Assembly (NCBI GenBank): GCA_016124935.1
Contig: WGMS01000012.1
Coordinates: 1 to 64,000, forward strand
DNA length: 64,000 nt
Source: a bacterium
Lineage (GTDB): Bacteria; Cyanobacteriota; Vampirovibrionia; Obscuribacterales; Obscuribacteraceae
Direction: 5' to 3'
Positions 1 through 8,088 of the stretch are shown here, piece by piece (within the stretch, counting starts at the first letter, position 1; each line of letters begins with the position of its first letter). Below the pieces are notes generated by a model. It saw only the letters and a program-made list of their open reading frames with translations, was not told where the DNA came from and did not search any database. Both the position numbers and the translations under genes were made by a program.

Positions 1-166
1 AACTGACTGCTGAACGCCTTTGCCACGACGGCGCCGCCAAGAGTTGTGGGCGATGGACTAGCTACCAACTCTTCCAAAACAGAGCTCCCCTCTCCTCATT
101 GACAGACCGAAGTTGGAGAATTTATGGACAGGCTCCTAGCTTAGTGACAGGCAGAAGGACTAGAAA

Positions 167-670
167 ATGATCTTTGATGGTATCGCTATTGGTCGCATGA
201 AAACTAAGTGGGAAGAAGCCATTGCTGATGGCAGAGTATCGCATGTGAGGATGTTGCCTGATGGTTCGATTCTTGTTCACAAAAGCTCAACAGCGGAGCT
301 GGGTGGAAAGATGGTTGTTGACAGTATTTTCGACAAATACGATAGCAATGATATCGCTACCAAAGCTATGCTCAAGATAACTGGACCCCTGGAGCCTGAT
401 CAGGTGCATTTCTTCTCGACAGCTTTTGATAATGCACCATGGGAAGAGGTTTTCTCGATTGAGGTTATCCGTCCGATGCTTGACGATGGCTCATTCCGGA
501 AGGCTGTTTTACTTGATGACGGTTCTATCGATCTATTCCGAAATTCGCAAAATCAGGAAACTCTCCAAGTCCTGAATTTTAAAGGGACAGAGCACGTTGC
601 TGTTATTCTCGAAGCAACTGGTCCTCTCAAGGTCGGCGAAGTCCACGAGTTCAAGCCGAGTTTCGAATGA
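167..670 (+). CDS. Hypothetical protein made of two copies of a ~75-residue repeat
   Basis: I do not recognise a named family. The 167-residue protein has no signal peptide or membrane segment and is acidic. It contains an internal duplication: residues 14-83 and 91-163 each begin with a Trp-Glu-Glu motif, continue with a Leu-x-Asp-Gly-Ser-Ile strand (LPDGSILV, LLDDGSIDLF) and end with a TGPL...VH-x-F block (residues 72-82 and 151-162). The start is supported by AAGGA seven bases before the ATG. It reads away from the left edge and converges on the next gene. A third, truncated copy of the closing block lies at 4032-4130. The DGS-type strands suggest a small beta-rich fold, but the function is unknown. 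That the gene is real is likely from the repeat conservation and ribosome site. Confidence 0.75.
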   Translation: MIFDGIAIGRMKTKWEEAIADGRVSHVRMLPDGSILVHKSSTAELGGKMVVDSIFDKYDSNDIATKAMLKITGPLEPDQVHFFSTAFDNAPWEEVFSIEVIRPMLDDGSFRKAVLLDDGSIDLFRNSQNQETLQVLNFKGTEHVAVILEATGPLKVGEVHEFKPSFE

Positions 671-683
671 GGCAATTCAAGTC

Positions 684-1715
684 TTACTGAACGCAGTCGA
701 TGCTCTCGCGCACAAGATCATTATCCAAAAGGAAGAGCAGATCGTTTTTAGCCTGCGACCATTCGGCGGTCAGAGCGCGCGACTCAGCGCCTATTCTACT
801 GGCTGCAGGCAAGAGCGGGAATGTCGATGCATCTTCTTTTATCCATTCTCCGGTCGCCCGGTCGAGCCTCCGAGTTCGGTGTTCGCCCCATGCGTGTCTT
901 TGTACTTTTATGACACCATCGGGAGCATCACCATCGATAAGCTCGATGCACTCAGCAATCGCATCGAGGGGCAACGGTCTTCTCACCGCCTTCGACCAGG
1001 AGAGAAGGAATGATAGACCTCTTAGGATGTCGTATTCATAAAATCGAGGGAAAGACAATTTCGTCCATCCTTCGATAATGGGCTCGCCTGTGCAAGATGA
1101 TCGAAACAGTCTCTTTGATATCAGATACGATGCTCCCTTCTCGAGATATTGCGCTTCCTCGGCGGAGTCCTCTTTCAATGACATCAATATTGCTTCTAGA
1201 GATGGCAAGGTCGAGACGACCGAGCTCTTCGGCTCACTTCGAATGTAAGCTTCCTCATCACAGTTCAAGCCGCCGTCAGGAAGCTGATACTTGAGAAACC
1301 ATGGGCGTATCCAGGGTAAGCGACTGTCAATATCCAGTCCATAATGGAAGAGTAAACCGTATATCGTACCCAGCTGGCAATGACAGGCTACCGAATTGAG
1401 CGGGTCCATCCCTTCTGGAACTTCCTCCTCTCGAAAAGGAAAGAAGCGCAAGAACTTCTCTTGCAGAGCCTTGACTATCGATTCTACCGCGCGCTCTGGA
1501 ATCCGCCCCGTAAGCCCGAGTTCATGAAGCAGCATCATATGCCACCAGGGGCTGTTCCATTTTGGCCAGTAGGCATCATCGGCGATACTGGCTGCGGCTT
1601 CGTCCGAGCCCAGATATGATATGGACTCTGCGATGAGCGACTCGTCCAAATTATCTGGCAGCGGCGCTGCGGCTTTTTTGGCGATTATTCTGAGTGATTC
1701 TATTTTTTGATTCAT
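684..1715 (-). CDS. Prenyltransferase/squalene-cyclase-fold (alpha/alpha toroid) protein
   Basis: The 343-residue soluble protein resembles the helical toroid proteins annotated as prenyltransferase and squalene oxidase repeat. A glycine-rich turn QLPDGGLNCDE lies at residues 144-154, the kind of QxxDGGw-like turn that repeats in terpene cyclase folds. An aromatic block (PKWNSPWWHM, 51-60) and a Cys-His-Cys segment (111-113) precede it. There is no signal peptide, and I do not see the acidic DxDD motif of class II cyclases, so enzyme activity is not supported. Such toroids also occur in proteins without cyclase activity. It is transcribed toward the repeat protein at 167-670, their stops 14 bases apart. 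I see no good ribosome site before the ATG. Confidence 0.55.
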   Translation of the reverse strand: MNQKIESLRIIAKKAAAPLPDNLDESLIAESISYLGSDEAAASIADDAYWPKWNSPWWHMMLLHELGLTGRIPERAVESIVKALQEKFLRFFPFREEEVPEGMDPLNSVACHCQLGTIYGLLFHYGLDIDSRLPWIRPWFLKYQLPDGGLNCDEEAYIRSEPKSSVVSTLPSLEAILMSLKEDSAEEAQYLEKGASYLISKRLFRSSCTGEPIIEGWTKLSFPRFYEYDILRGLSFLLSWSKAVRRPLPLDAIAECIELIDGDAPDGVIKVQRHAWGEHRTRRLDRATGEWIKEDASTFPLLPAASRIGAESRALTAEWSQAKNDLLFLLDNDLVRESIDCVQ

Positions 1716-1843
1716 GCGATTGACAACGGTAGGGGATGAAACACCGTTTGCATTATATGATGTCGCATCCTCGCGTTCTAGAGAAGCCTGGATTATTTTC
1801 GACTGGAGACCCCGGGTAATAGAAATCGCACAGTGTACCCGGT

Positions 1844-2974
1844 TTATTGCGCGCTGGGTGCCTGAATATCCAGGGTGTCTCTTATCTGGTCTGCTTTCCC
1901 TGGCTCTTTGTTCGGAAGAGTACTTTCGGTCGGGCTGTTGTTCTGGTCAGACAGAATCAAGTCTGTGTCGATGATTCTGATCAGGTCCCTGATATGGTGG
2001 GTCATCAGAGCCGCCACATTGCTTACATCCGATATCATCGCAATAGAGTCGTTCAGGTCGTCTATGGATATTTGCTTGCCGACGTTGACACCGCATACTA
2101 TATCGAGCTTCAATTTTTCCCGTGCCGAACCGATTGGTTCCAGATGCTTTACAGCAATCCAGTGGTTCTCGAGCAATTGCGCCCTTGTGTAATGTGTTTG
2201 CCCGGGAGCGTGGCTGTGAAAAAAACGCCAGACGCTTTCGGGATAACTGGTCTGTGCATTGACAGGTCTTCCGAACAATTCTGCCAGGACTGTCGGGTGC
2301 TCTTTTGATTCTGTCCGTCCACCACTGTTCTGCTTCAAAGCATATGAGGACATGCCGGTTGCCACCACTCCCGATAGCATTTGGTTCAGGTTGCCAGAAA
2401 GTGGTGGCATGCTGGCTGAGAATCCCAGAATAGAGCCGATAGTGTTCAGGGTGCCGGAGATTATAAAATTGGCTGCGTTATTGAGGTTGACAGCCCGATC
2501 GCGTTTGGATGACACCACTTCGAGCTGACTGTTGAGCTTGCCGATTTCTCTGTTCGCTTCGCTCTGAAGGCTGGCCGCGTCGAAATAAGCTTCCAGCAGG
2601 GTCTCTAAGATTTTCATTCGGATTTTCAGCTTTTCTTCTTTGCTTAGCCCACTTTTCTGGTTGTACAGCAATTGCAGCTGTTCGGTTAACTCCAGTTTGT
2701 CGGCTAGCTCTCTGGTCGATGGCGAGAGGTTGTCCATGTTTTGTCTGGGAAGAAGTTCCTGCCGTGGTCTGGTCACCAGGCGACTGGGCGCAGTATTCTG
2801 ATTTGAGTCAGCGGTCGCAGCCGCCGGAGATCCGCTACTGGATCTGGCCAGAGCTGGTGCCGGCGCTGGCCAGAAACATGGGCTGATCAGCAAAATCGAA
2901 ATCAGCCTTATCAAGACCCCTTTGAATCTGCGAAGCTTGATAGATAAAGCTGAGGAATGTCTTCGGGCGCGCAT
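1844..2974 (-). CDS. Exported or membrane-anchored helical protein, unknown function
   Basis: I do not recognise this 376-residue protein. Residues 1-19 are strongly basic, followed by a hydrophobic stretch at about 20-43 that ends in an Ala/Pro segment, so it is probably exported or anchored. Residues ~85-150 are rich in Glu, Leu, Lys and Gln and look like a long helix or coiled coil. Residues ~165-205 are Gly/Ser/Met-rich and hydrophobic and could enter a membrane. The rest is polar. It is divergent from the M48 protease at 3113, with about 140 bases between the start codons, so the two may share a promoter region. I see no strong ribosome site before the ATG. Confidence 0.6.
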   Translation of the reverse strand: MRARRHSSALSIKLRRFKGVLIRLISILLISPCFWPAPAPALARSSSGSPAAATADSNQNTAPSRLVTRPRQELLPRQNMDNLSPSTRELADKLELTEQLQLLYNQKSGLSKEEKLKIRMKILETLLEAYFDAASLQSEANREIGKLNSQLEVVSSKRDRAVNLNNAANFIISGTLNTIGSILGFSASMPPLSGNLNQMLSGVVATGMSSYALKQNSGGRTESKEHPTVLAELFGRPVNAQTSYPESVWRFFHSHAPGQTHYTRAQLLENHWIAVKHLEPIGSAREKLKLDIVCGVNVGKQISIDDLNDSIAMISDVSNVAALMTHHIRDLIRIIDTDLILSDQNNSPTESTLPNKEPGKADQIRDTLDIQAPSAQ

Positions 2975-3112
2975 TTATTTCTATGGTTAATCTCGGTTAC
3001 CGATAGCGCTTCATGGAGAGATTTAGATTACTATAAAAGGCGGGAAAGATTTATACTTTGCCAAATTTTTAGCACACCAGGGCGCCCATTATCATCGTTT
3101 GAGTTTTACCCC

Positions 3113-4018
3113 ATGTCAATATCGAAGCGAAAGTCAAGAAAAGCAGTCCTATTACCTTTGACCGTATTGCCACTGTCAGGATGGCTCCTTCAGGCATGCA
3201 TGGTGGCGTTCCTGTCTAGCTCCCTCTTCTCGGCGGCATCGGCGCAGGATGAGGCATCGACAAAATCCCGGTCGAATAGCACGATGATCACCAGGCTCGA
3301 TAGCGCCAGCCGCTTTATCGCCCTGCCACCATCCGAGGAGAAGAAGATCGGCGAGGAGATGAACGCCGAGATTCGCAAAACCAACAAAGTATCCACCAAC
3401 AAAAATTTGAATCTCTTCGTCGCCGACGTAGGCGCCAGGCTGGCGGCGCAAGCCGGGGCAAGGCTGCCCCTCAGTTTTACGGTGCTGGATGATGACGAGA
3501 CAGTGAATGCTTTTGCCATTCCTGGCGGTTATATCTTCATCACCACAGGGATGATTCGACGGCTCGATTCCGAGGGAGAACTGGCGGCGGTGCTCGGTCA
3601 CGAGATCGGTCATGTCACCGAGAATCATGTGAGCGCCAGGCTGCGCAACCTTACCGGCACCAGGCTGCTGGTCGGTTTCCTGGGCAGGCTCACCGGCAAG
3701 AATCTGTCCGATTCTCATGTTGTGAGGGTCGGCAAGTATCTGCTGATGCAGAAATTCTCTCGCGGGCATGAGTATGAGGCCGATGTGGCCGGCGTGGATT
3801 TGATGGCCAAAGCCAGCTACAATCCGCGCGCCATGGTGACTCTCCAGGAGAAGCTTTATAAAATGAGCCAGGGCAGATTGAGCATCGAGTTTTTGAACAG
3901 CCACCCTTCTAGCGCCAAGCGCGCCCAGGAGGTTGACGAGTATATCAGGGCGAAAGGACTCGAGAAACCGGGCATGATATTAGATACCGGTAGATTCAAA
4001 TCTGTGAAGCCGCGATAG
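3113..4018 (+). CDS. M48-family zinc metalloprotease, exported
   Basis: A 301-residue peptidase of the M48 family. The catalytic HEIGH motif is at residues 163-167, the third zinc ligand is in the ExxxD block (E222), and the family's NSHPSS-type segment follows near 262-267. The N-terminus is basic, then hydrophobic (11-44), ending in Ala-Ala-Ser-Ala-Gln, a plausible signal peptidase I site. Cys29 is less likely to be a lipobox. The reading frame is open further upstream to 2957, but that would overlap the divergent gene's start, so the ATG at 3113 is preferred. M48 proteins of this length (BepA/YfgC-like) commonly act in periplasmic or outer-membrane protein quality control. The role here is inferred. 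Confidence 0.88.
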   Translation: MSISKRKSRKAVLLPLTVLPLSGWLLQACMVAFLSSSLFSAASAQDEASTKSRSNSTMITRLDSASRFIALPPSEEKKIGEEMNAEIRKTNKVSTNKNLNLFVADVGARLAAQAGARLPLSFTVLDDDETVNAFAIPGGYIFITTGMIRRLDSEGELAAVLGHEIGHVTENHVSARLRNLTGTRLLVGFLGRLTGKNLSDSHVVRVGKYLLMQKFSRGHEYEADVAGVDLMAKASYNPRAMVTLQEKLYKMSQGRLSIEFLNSHPSSAKRAQEVDEYIRAKGLEKPGMILDTGRFKSVKPR

Positions 4019-4031
4019 CTCTCGGCAATAA

Positions 4032-4130
4032 ATCTTCTTCGCCGACACAGAACAAGCCCGCGCCATCCTGGACCTGACCGGTCCCCTCGCGCTCGGCGTA
4101 GTCCACCAGTTTGCCGGCTCCGACGAATAA
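4032..4130 (+). pseudogene. Remnant: C-terminal 32 codons of a relative of the 167-670 protein
   Basis: Thirty-two codons, preceded in frame by a stop and with no start codon, end in GAA-TAA. The translation contains ILDLTGPLALGVVHQF followed by five residues and a stop. This matches ILEATGPLKVGEVHEF and the end of the protein at 167-670. No other part of that protein is found before it, because the M48 gene ends only 13 bases upstream. The likeliest reading is the 3' scrap of a deleted paralogue left at a recombination junction. An open alternative is a chance match to a short motif, but the spacing and the shared distance to the stop codon argue against it. Confidence 0.55.
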
Positions 4131-4166
4131 CAGTATGCTCCTCAGTTCACCTCCGGTTAATCTGGC

Positions 4167-4229
4167 TTATTAAAGGAAAGTGCGGTATCCTTTAATAACG
4201 TCTTTCGTTATTAAAGGCACCTTTAATAA
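4167..4229 (+). promoter_or_regulatory. Operator with four TTATTAAAGG half-sites directly before the Fic gene
   Basis: Four copies of a 10-bp element occur in alternating orientation: TTATTAAAGG at 4167-4176, its complement at 4189-4198, TTATTAAAGG at 4208-4217, and the complement at 4220-4229. The middle pair extends to a perfect 12-bp inverted repeat (4189-4200 and 4206-4217) with a 5-bp spacer. The last half-site ends two bases before the Fic ATG at 4232 and covers the place of a ribosome site. This is what a cooperative dimer-binding repressor site looks like. The Fic protein itself ends in a winged-helix DNA-binding domain, so autorepression is the obvious inference. Confidence 0.75.
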
Positions 4230-4231
4230 GC

Positions 4232-5401
4232 ATGAACAACGACCCTCAGCCCAGATCAGGAGAGCGCATCCAGTGCTCGGCAAGCAGCGATGAGCCATAC
4301 TGGGCTCTGGTTCCCCGTCCGTTGCCTCCGCCGGACCTGCAAATGGATGAGTTGCTGGGCCTTGTCGAAAAAGCCAGCCAGGCTATTGGGCGTCTCGACG
4401 GGCTGGCGACCGTTTTGCCAGATACTCAGCTCTTTTTATACATGTATGTCCGCAAAGAGGCGTTGTTATCTTCGCAAATCGAAGGAACACAGTCATCTCT
4501 TTCGGACCTTCTCCTTTATGAGAGCGAGGAGGCTCCCGGTGTTCCCCTGAACGATGTTCAGGAGGTGTCAAATTATGTGGCTGCCATGAATCATGGACTT
4601 GACCGCCTCAGAAGCGGATTTCCGATGTCTATGCGTCTGGTCAAAGAGATTCACCAGGTGTTGATGACCGGTGCTCGCGGCGGCACGAAGGCGCCGGGCG
4701 AATTTCGACGCACCCAGAATTGGGTGGGTGGGACAAGACCGGGGAATGCTGCTTATGTGCCGCCTCCGCCCGACCGTGTGATTGGCTGCATGAGCGATCT
4801 GGAGAAGTATTTGCATGATCAATCCGATAGGTTGCCGTTTCTAATCAAAGTAGGGTTGGTGCATCACCAGTTTGAAACAATTCACCCTTTTCTTGATGGC
4901 AACGGCAGGCTCGGTCGGCTGTTAATAACGCTATTGCTTTGTACCGAAGGCGTCTTGTCTGAGCCTATTCTTTATCTAAGTCTTTATTTCAAGACTCACC
5001 GAAAGCAATACTATGAGCATCTGCAACAGGTGCGCGAAACTGGTGATTGGGAGAGCTGGCTGAAGTTTTTCCTTTCGGGGATACAAGAAATAGCCCTGCA
5101 AGCGACTGATACGGCAAGAGAGATCCTTTCTATGGTTCAAGAAGATCGCAGCAAGCTTTTGGAAATTGGAAGAGGTGCCGGGTCTGCGTTGCAGATTCAC
5201 CAGTATCTAGAAAAGAAACCTCTTGCCGTGATACCAGAGATGGTGAAGGCGTTGAATCTTACAACTCCTACTGTGACTGCTGCTCTGCAGAGTTTGGAGC
5301 GTCTTGGTATTGTCAGAGAAATAACAGGAAAACAGCGTGGTCGAGTTTTTGTCTATGACCAATATTTGAAGATTTTGGAGCGAGGCACAGATCCGCTCTA
5401 A
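4232..5401 (+). CDS. Fic-domain protein with C-terminal winged helix (predicted AMP transferase)
   Basis: A 389-residue class II-type Fic protein. Fic enzymes move AMP (or another phosphate-bearing group) from a nucleotide to a hydroxyl side chain of a target protein. The catalytic motif HPFLDGNGRLGR is intact at 218-229, with the conserved His218. An N-terminal Fic_N helix carries the auto-inhibitory signature S-x3-E-G (S80...E84-G85), so the enzyme should be held off by its own helix. The beta-hairpin flap lies around 160-180. Residues ~315-385 form a winged helix with a turn around TTPTVTAALQSLERLG. Length and domain order fit the common Fic_N-Fic-wHTH type. The upstream repeats suggest it binds its own promoter. 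The cellular target cannot be told from sequence. Confidence 0.93.
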   Translation: MNNDPQPRSGERIQCSASSDEPYWALVPRPLPPPDLQMDELLGLVEKASQAIGRLDGLATVLPDTQLFLYMYVRKEALLSSQIEGTQSSLSDLLLYESEEAPGVPLNDVQEVSNYVAAMNHGLDRLRSGFPMSMRLVKEIHQVLMTGARGGTKAPGEFRRTQNWVGGTRPGNAAYVPPPPDRVIGCMSDLEKYLHDQSDRLPFLIKVGLVHHQFETIHPFLDGNGRLGRLLITLLLCTEGVLSEPILYLSLYFKTHRKQYYEHLQQVRETGDWESWLKFFLSGIQEIALQATDTAREILSMVQEDRSKLLEIGRGAGSALQIHQYLEKKPLAVIPEMVKALNLTTPTVTAALQSLERLGIVREITGKQRGRVFVYDQYLKILERGTDPL

Positions 5402-5508
5402 TAACAATTCAAAGCTTTAGTTTCTCTGTTTCGAGAGCCCTCTTCATAGTAAACTTCTGGCGATGGCTTGCCCCATCACCAACCCCAAATTCATCCCGAG
5501 AACCAAGC

Positions 5509-6264
5509 ATGTCCCTCGCCATTATCATCATCACCGTCCTGGTCGTCCTCGCCGTCATCGGCCAGGTCTACACCCGCAAGGTCGTCCAGACGGATCATCT
5601 TGAACTCAGCCAGGGCATGGTCGAGGCTATGCTGGGAGTCGTCGGCACGCTGTTCTCTCTCTTGCTCGGGCTGCTCGTCGCCAACGCCATCGAGTCCTAC
5701 CACGAGATCAAGGTTCAGGTCTCCGAGGAAGCCAATTCTCTGGCGAATATATATCGCCTTTCCGAGGGGCTCGAATCGGTCGACAGGCTTAAAATTCGCG
5801 AGAATTGCGCGTTATACAACCGCAAAGTAATAAACGATGAGTGGCCAAAAATGGCTAACATGGAGATGTCCCAGGACTGCTGGGACCTCTACGGCAAAAT
5901 CTGGTCGGACTGTGTTCTGCTGAAGCCGGAAACCGAGCAGGCGTCTAACATCCAGTCGAGCTTATTAGATTCTGCCAAGAACCTGGGCGAGACCCGCCGC
6001 GCCCGCAGCATAACCTGCAAAGCCAAGCTGTCGCCTATTTTATGGGCGGCGATTTTCTTCGGCTCAATCATCACCATCGTCTTCACCTATTTCTTTACTT
6101 CTAAAATAGGTCGACTGCATACCCTTTTGACGGTCCTGATCGCGATTTCACTGGGGCTGAATATATGGCTGCTCGCCGCCTACAGCCTGCCCTTCAGCAG
6201 CGAGCTCAAAATTCAGCCCGAAATCTTCGAAATTCTCGAGAAGCAGGTATTTGAGAAGCCTTAG
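5509..6264 (+). CDS. DUF4239-family membrane protein
   Basis: A 251-residue integral membrane protein. Hydrophobic segments lie at about 3-20, 42-61, 176-197 and 204-226. The long soluble loop between the second and third starts with IESYHEIKVQVSEEANSLANIY, the most recognisable block of DUF4239 proteins, which have been likened to bestrophin-type channels. The C-terminal tail is short and acidic/basic mixed. It stands alone between the Fic gene and a repeat-rich gene. No clear ribosome site is seen at the ATG. A transport function is only a family-level suggestion. Confidence 0.7.
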   Translation: MSLAIIIITVLVVLAVIGQVYTRKVVQTDHLELSQGMVEAMLGVVGTLFSLLLGLLVANAIESYHEIKVQVSEEANSLANIYRLSEGLESVDRLKIRENCALYNRKVINDEWPKMANMEMSQDCWDLYGKIWSDCVLLKPETEQASNIQSSLLDSAKNLGETRRARSITCKAKLSPILWAAIFFGSIITIVFTYFFTSKIGRLHTLLTVLIAISLGLNIWLLAAYSLPFSSELKIQPEIFEILEKQVFEKP

Positions 6265-6449
6265 CTCCCTGACTTCTATTTCTTATAGAGAAGTCAAAAA
6301 TCTGGACGGTTGACCGGCCAGATAACAGAATTTCTGAAAAGACCCATAACCGTCCATCGGTCCTATTGTGTCGGTCACGAAGCGGTTGGATCCGGGTCGT
6401 AATATCAAAATATTCCTGATGCCCCTCTAGATTGCGAGTTTCTTTCATC

Positions 6450-7931
6450 ATGGTCAATACTCTTAGTTTCAAAAGCCTCAAAAGCAATGCTGACACCGGA
6501 CGCGCCGATGCCGCCCCAGAAGTAGCAGAATCTACCGATTCCTCCAAAGCAGGGCCCGACAATGTCGCCGACCGCAGCCTCAACCTGGTTGAAAGTGGCG
6601 ACCTAAAAGACGTCCGTAATTCTATGCATATGGGCGGCGACGCTCAAAAGACCGCTGCAATGGTTGCATTCGACGGCGCCAACGCTCCCAGCATCGAAAG
6701 TGGCGCTGGGAAGAGAGGGGCGCTTTCTGAAGTGAATGCTCCTGAGAATCAGGAGCTATACAGAATGCGTGTTATCGATGCCGAAGAATTTATTCAGGAG
6801 CAAATAAGGAAGCAGATCAACAGTGATGAGACTCAGGAAGGGTCTGTTCCTTTCGTCCTGGAAGTGCGACCGCTGGAGTCTCTGGCTAAGCCTGAGGAGC
6901 AGGGTCCTGAGTCTTCGGAACCCACGGAGGCTCCCGAACCGCCGGAGTCTCACGACCCCCCGGAGTCTCACGACCCCCCGGAGGCTTTCGAACCGCCGGC
7001 GGCTTCAGACAAGGAAGGAGAGGGAGAGTGGGTTCGGACGGATCCAGACTTCGACTACGAGAGCCGCGCTTCTGTCGAACGAGGTGAAGATGGGAATCTC
7101 GATTCAGTCACCATCCGTGATCGCTATGTCCGCTACGACTTCAAGCGCACTGAAAGTGGTATCAGTCGCACCCACGCCACCGACCGCAGTAAAGAGGTTG
7201 TGCATTTCGACGCCGAAGGCAAGCCTGTCGCCAAATACACTTCGACGCCCGGCGCTGAGGCAGTGACAAGTGTGCCAGTTGATCCTGGAGAAACCATGAC
7301 CGTTTCGAAAGATACAAATGGTGATACCATATATAAGACAAAAGACGCCGATCGCAATACCGAGATAAAAGTCGTGCTAGGTCCGGACGGCGTGGTCAAG
7401 TCCAAACATCAAGAGCAAGAGGATTCCAGAAGAGAGACCCTGTATGCCGCCGATGGTTCCGTTCTTCGCGACACCGAGGAAAAATTTGATAAAAGCGGTC
7501 AGCTGGCGGAGCGCAAAGTTAGCGACGATGAGCAGCTAGTGGTCGAGCGTTTCGATAAGAGAGGCAAGGTTGTAGAGCAGGTCTATTCTAAAGGCAGCCT
7601 CGAGATTACCTCGAAGTTTCTTGATGACGGCAGTATTTTGAGAGAACGCAATACCTACGACAATAATGGTTATGCGGTCATTGAGCAGCCCGACGGCACC
7701 AAAGTGGAAGCCACATACGATGCCGAAAACACTTTTAATCAAATTAAAACCACAAATCCCGACGGTTCCTACACCATCACCCAGGAAGACAGAGATGGCT
7801 CGACATATTTGGTCGGCGATGCCGAAGGCAACTGGACTTCGGTTATGCAACCCCGTGATTCGAGCCGCTTCATATTCAAGCGGGGTAAGGGCGCAGAGAT
7901 ATACGAAGAGAGGATTGGGCAAGCGTTATAG
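6450..7931 (+). CDS. Acidic protein with Pro-rich linker and YD-type repeats
   Basis: I do not recognise a named family. From the ATG at 6450 the protein has 493 residues (a TTG six codons upstream is less likely) and no signal peptide. Residues 1-110 are polar and low in complexity. A linker at about 150-185 is built of PPESHD/PPEAFEPP units. From ~195 to the end, short strands recur with Asp-Gly turns (LDDGSILRER, QPDGTKVEATY, NPDGSYTITQEDRDG), like the YD/RHS repeats of large secreted toxins and adhesins. Here there are only about a dozen units, and no core or toxin tip is seen. It may be a small surface or structural beta-repeat protein. The 18-bp DNA tandem repeat at 6944 encodes the linker. 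Confidence 0.6.
   Translation: MVNTLSFKSLKSNADTGRADAAPEVAESTDSSKAGPDNVADRSLNLVESGDLKDVRNSMHMGGDAQKTAAMVAFDGANAPSIESGAGKRGALSEVNAPENQELYRMRVIDAEEFIQEQIRKQINSDETQEGSVPFVLEVRPLESLAKPEEQGPESSEPTEAPEPPESHDPPESHDPPEAFEPPAASDKEGEGEWVRTDPDFDYESRASVERGEDGNLDSVTIRDRYVRYDFKRTESGISRTHATDRSKEVVHFDAEGKPVAKYTSTPGAEAVTSVPVDPGETMTVSKDTNGDTIYKTKDADRNTEIKVVLGPDGVVKSKHQEQEDSRRETLYAADGSVLRDTEEKFDKSGQLAERKVSDDEQLVVERFDKRGKVVEQVYSKGSLEITSKFLDDGSILRERNTYDNNGYAVIEQPDGTKVEATYDAENTFNQIKTTNPDGSYTITQEDRDGSTYLVGDAEGNWTSVMQPRDSSRFIFKRGKGAEIYEERIGQAL
6944..6979 (+). repeat. Perfect 18-bp tandem repeat, two copies
   Basis: The unit GGAGTCTCACGACCCCCC occurs at 6944-6961 and again at 6962-6979 without mismatch. It keeps the frame and encodes Glu-Ser-His-Asp-Pro-Pro steps in the Pro-rich linker. 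Flanking sequence shows weaker copies (GGAGGCTCCCGAACCG, GGAGGCTTTCGAACCG). The linker length is therefore likely to vary between strains by slippage. Confidence 0.9.
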
Positions 7932-8088
7932 GTCTTGGCAAGGCGATTGAGAAGGTTGGCTATTCTGTCGACTAAATGTCGAAATAGAGTTCCCTGCGCA
8001 TCTAGCGCTATTAACAGCAAAAATCCCCGGCAGGCTCTATACTTAGTTAGATAAGTTTAGACAAGAAAATAGAAAGCCCGCAATTATC

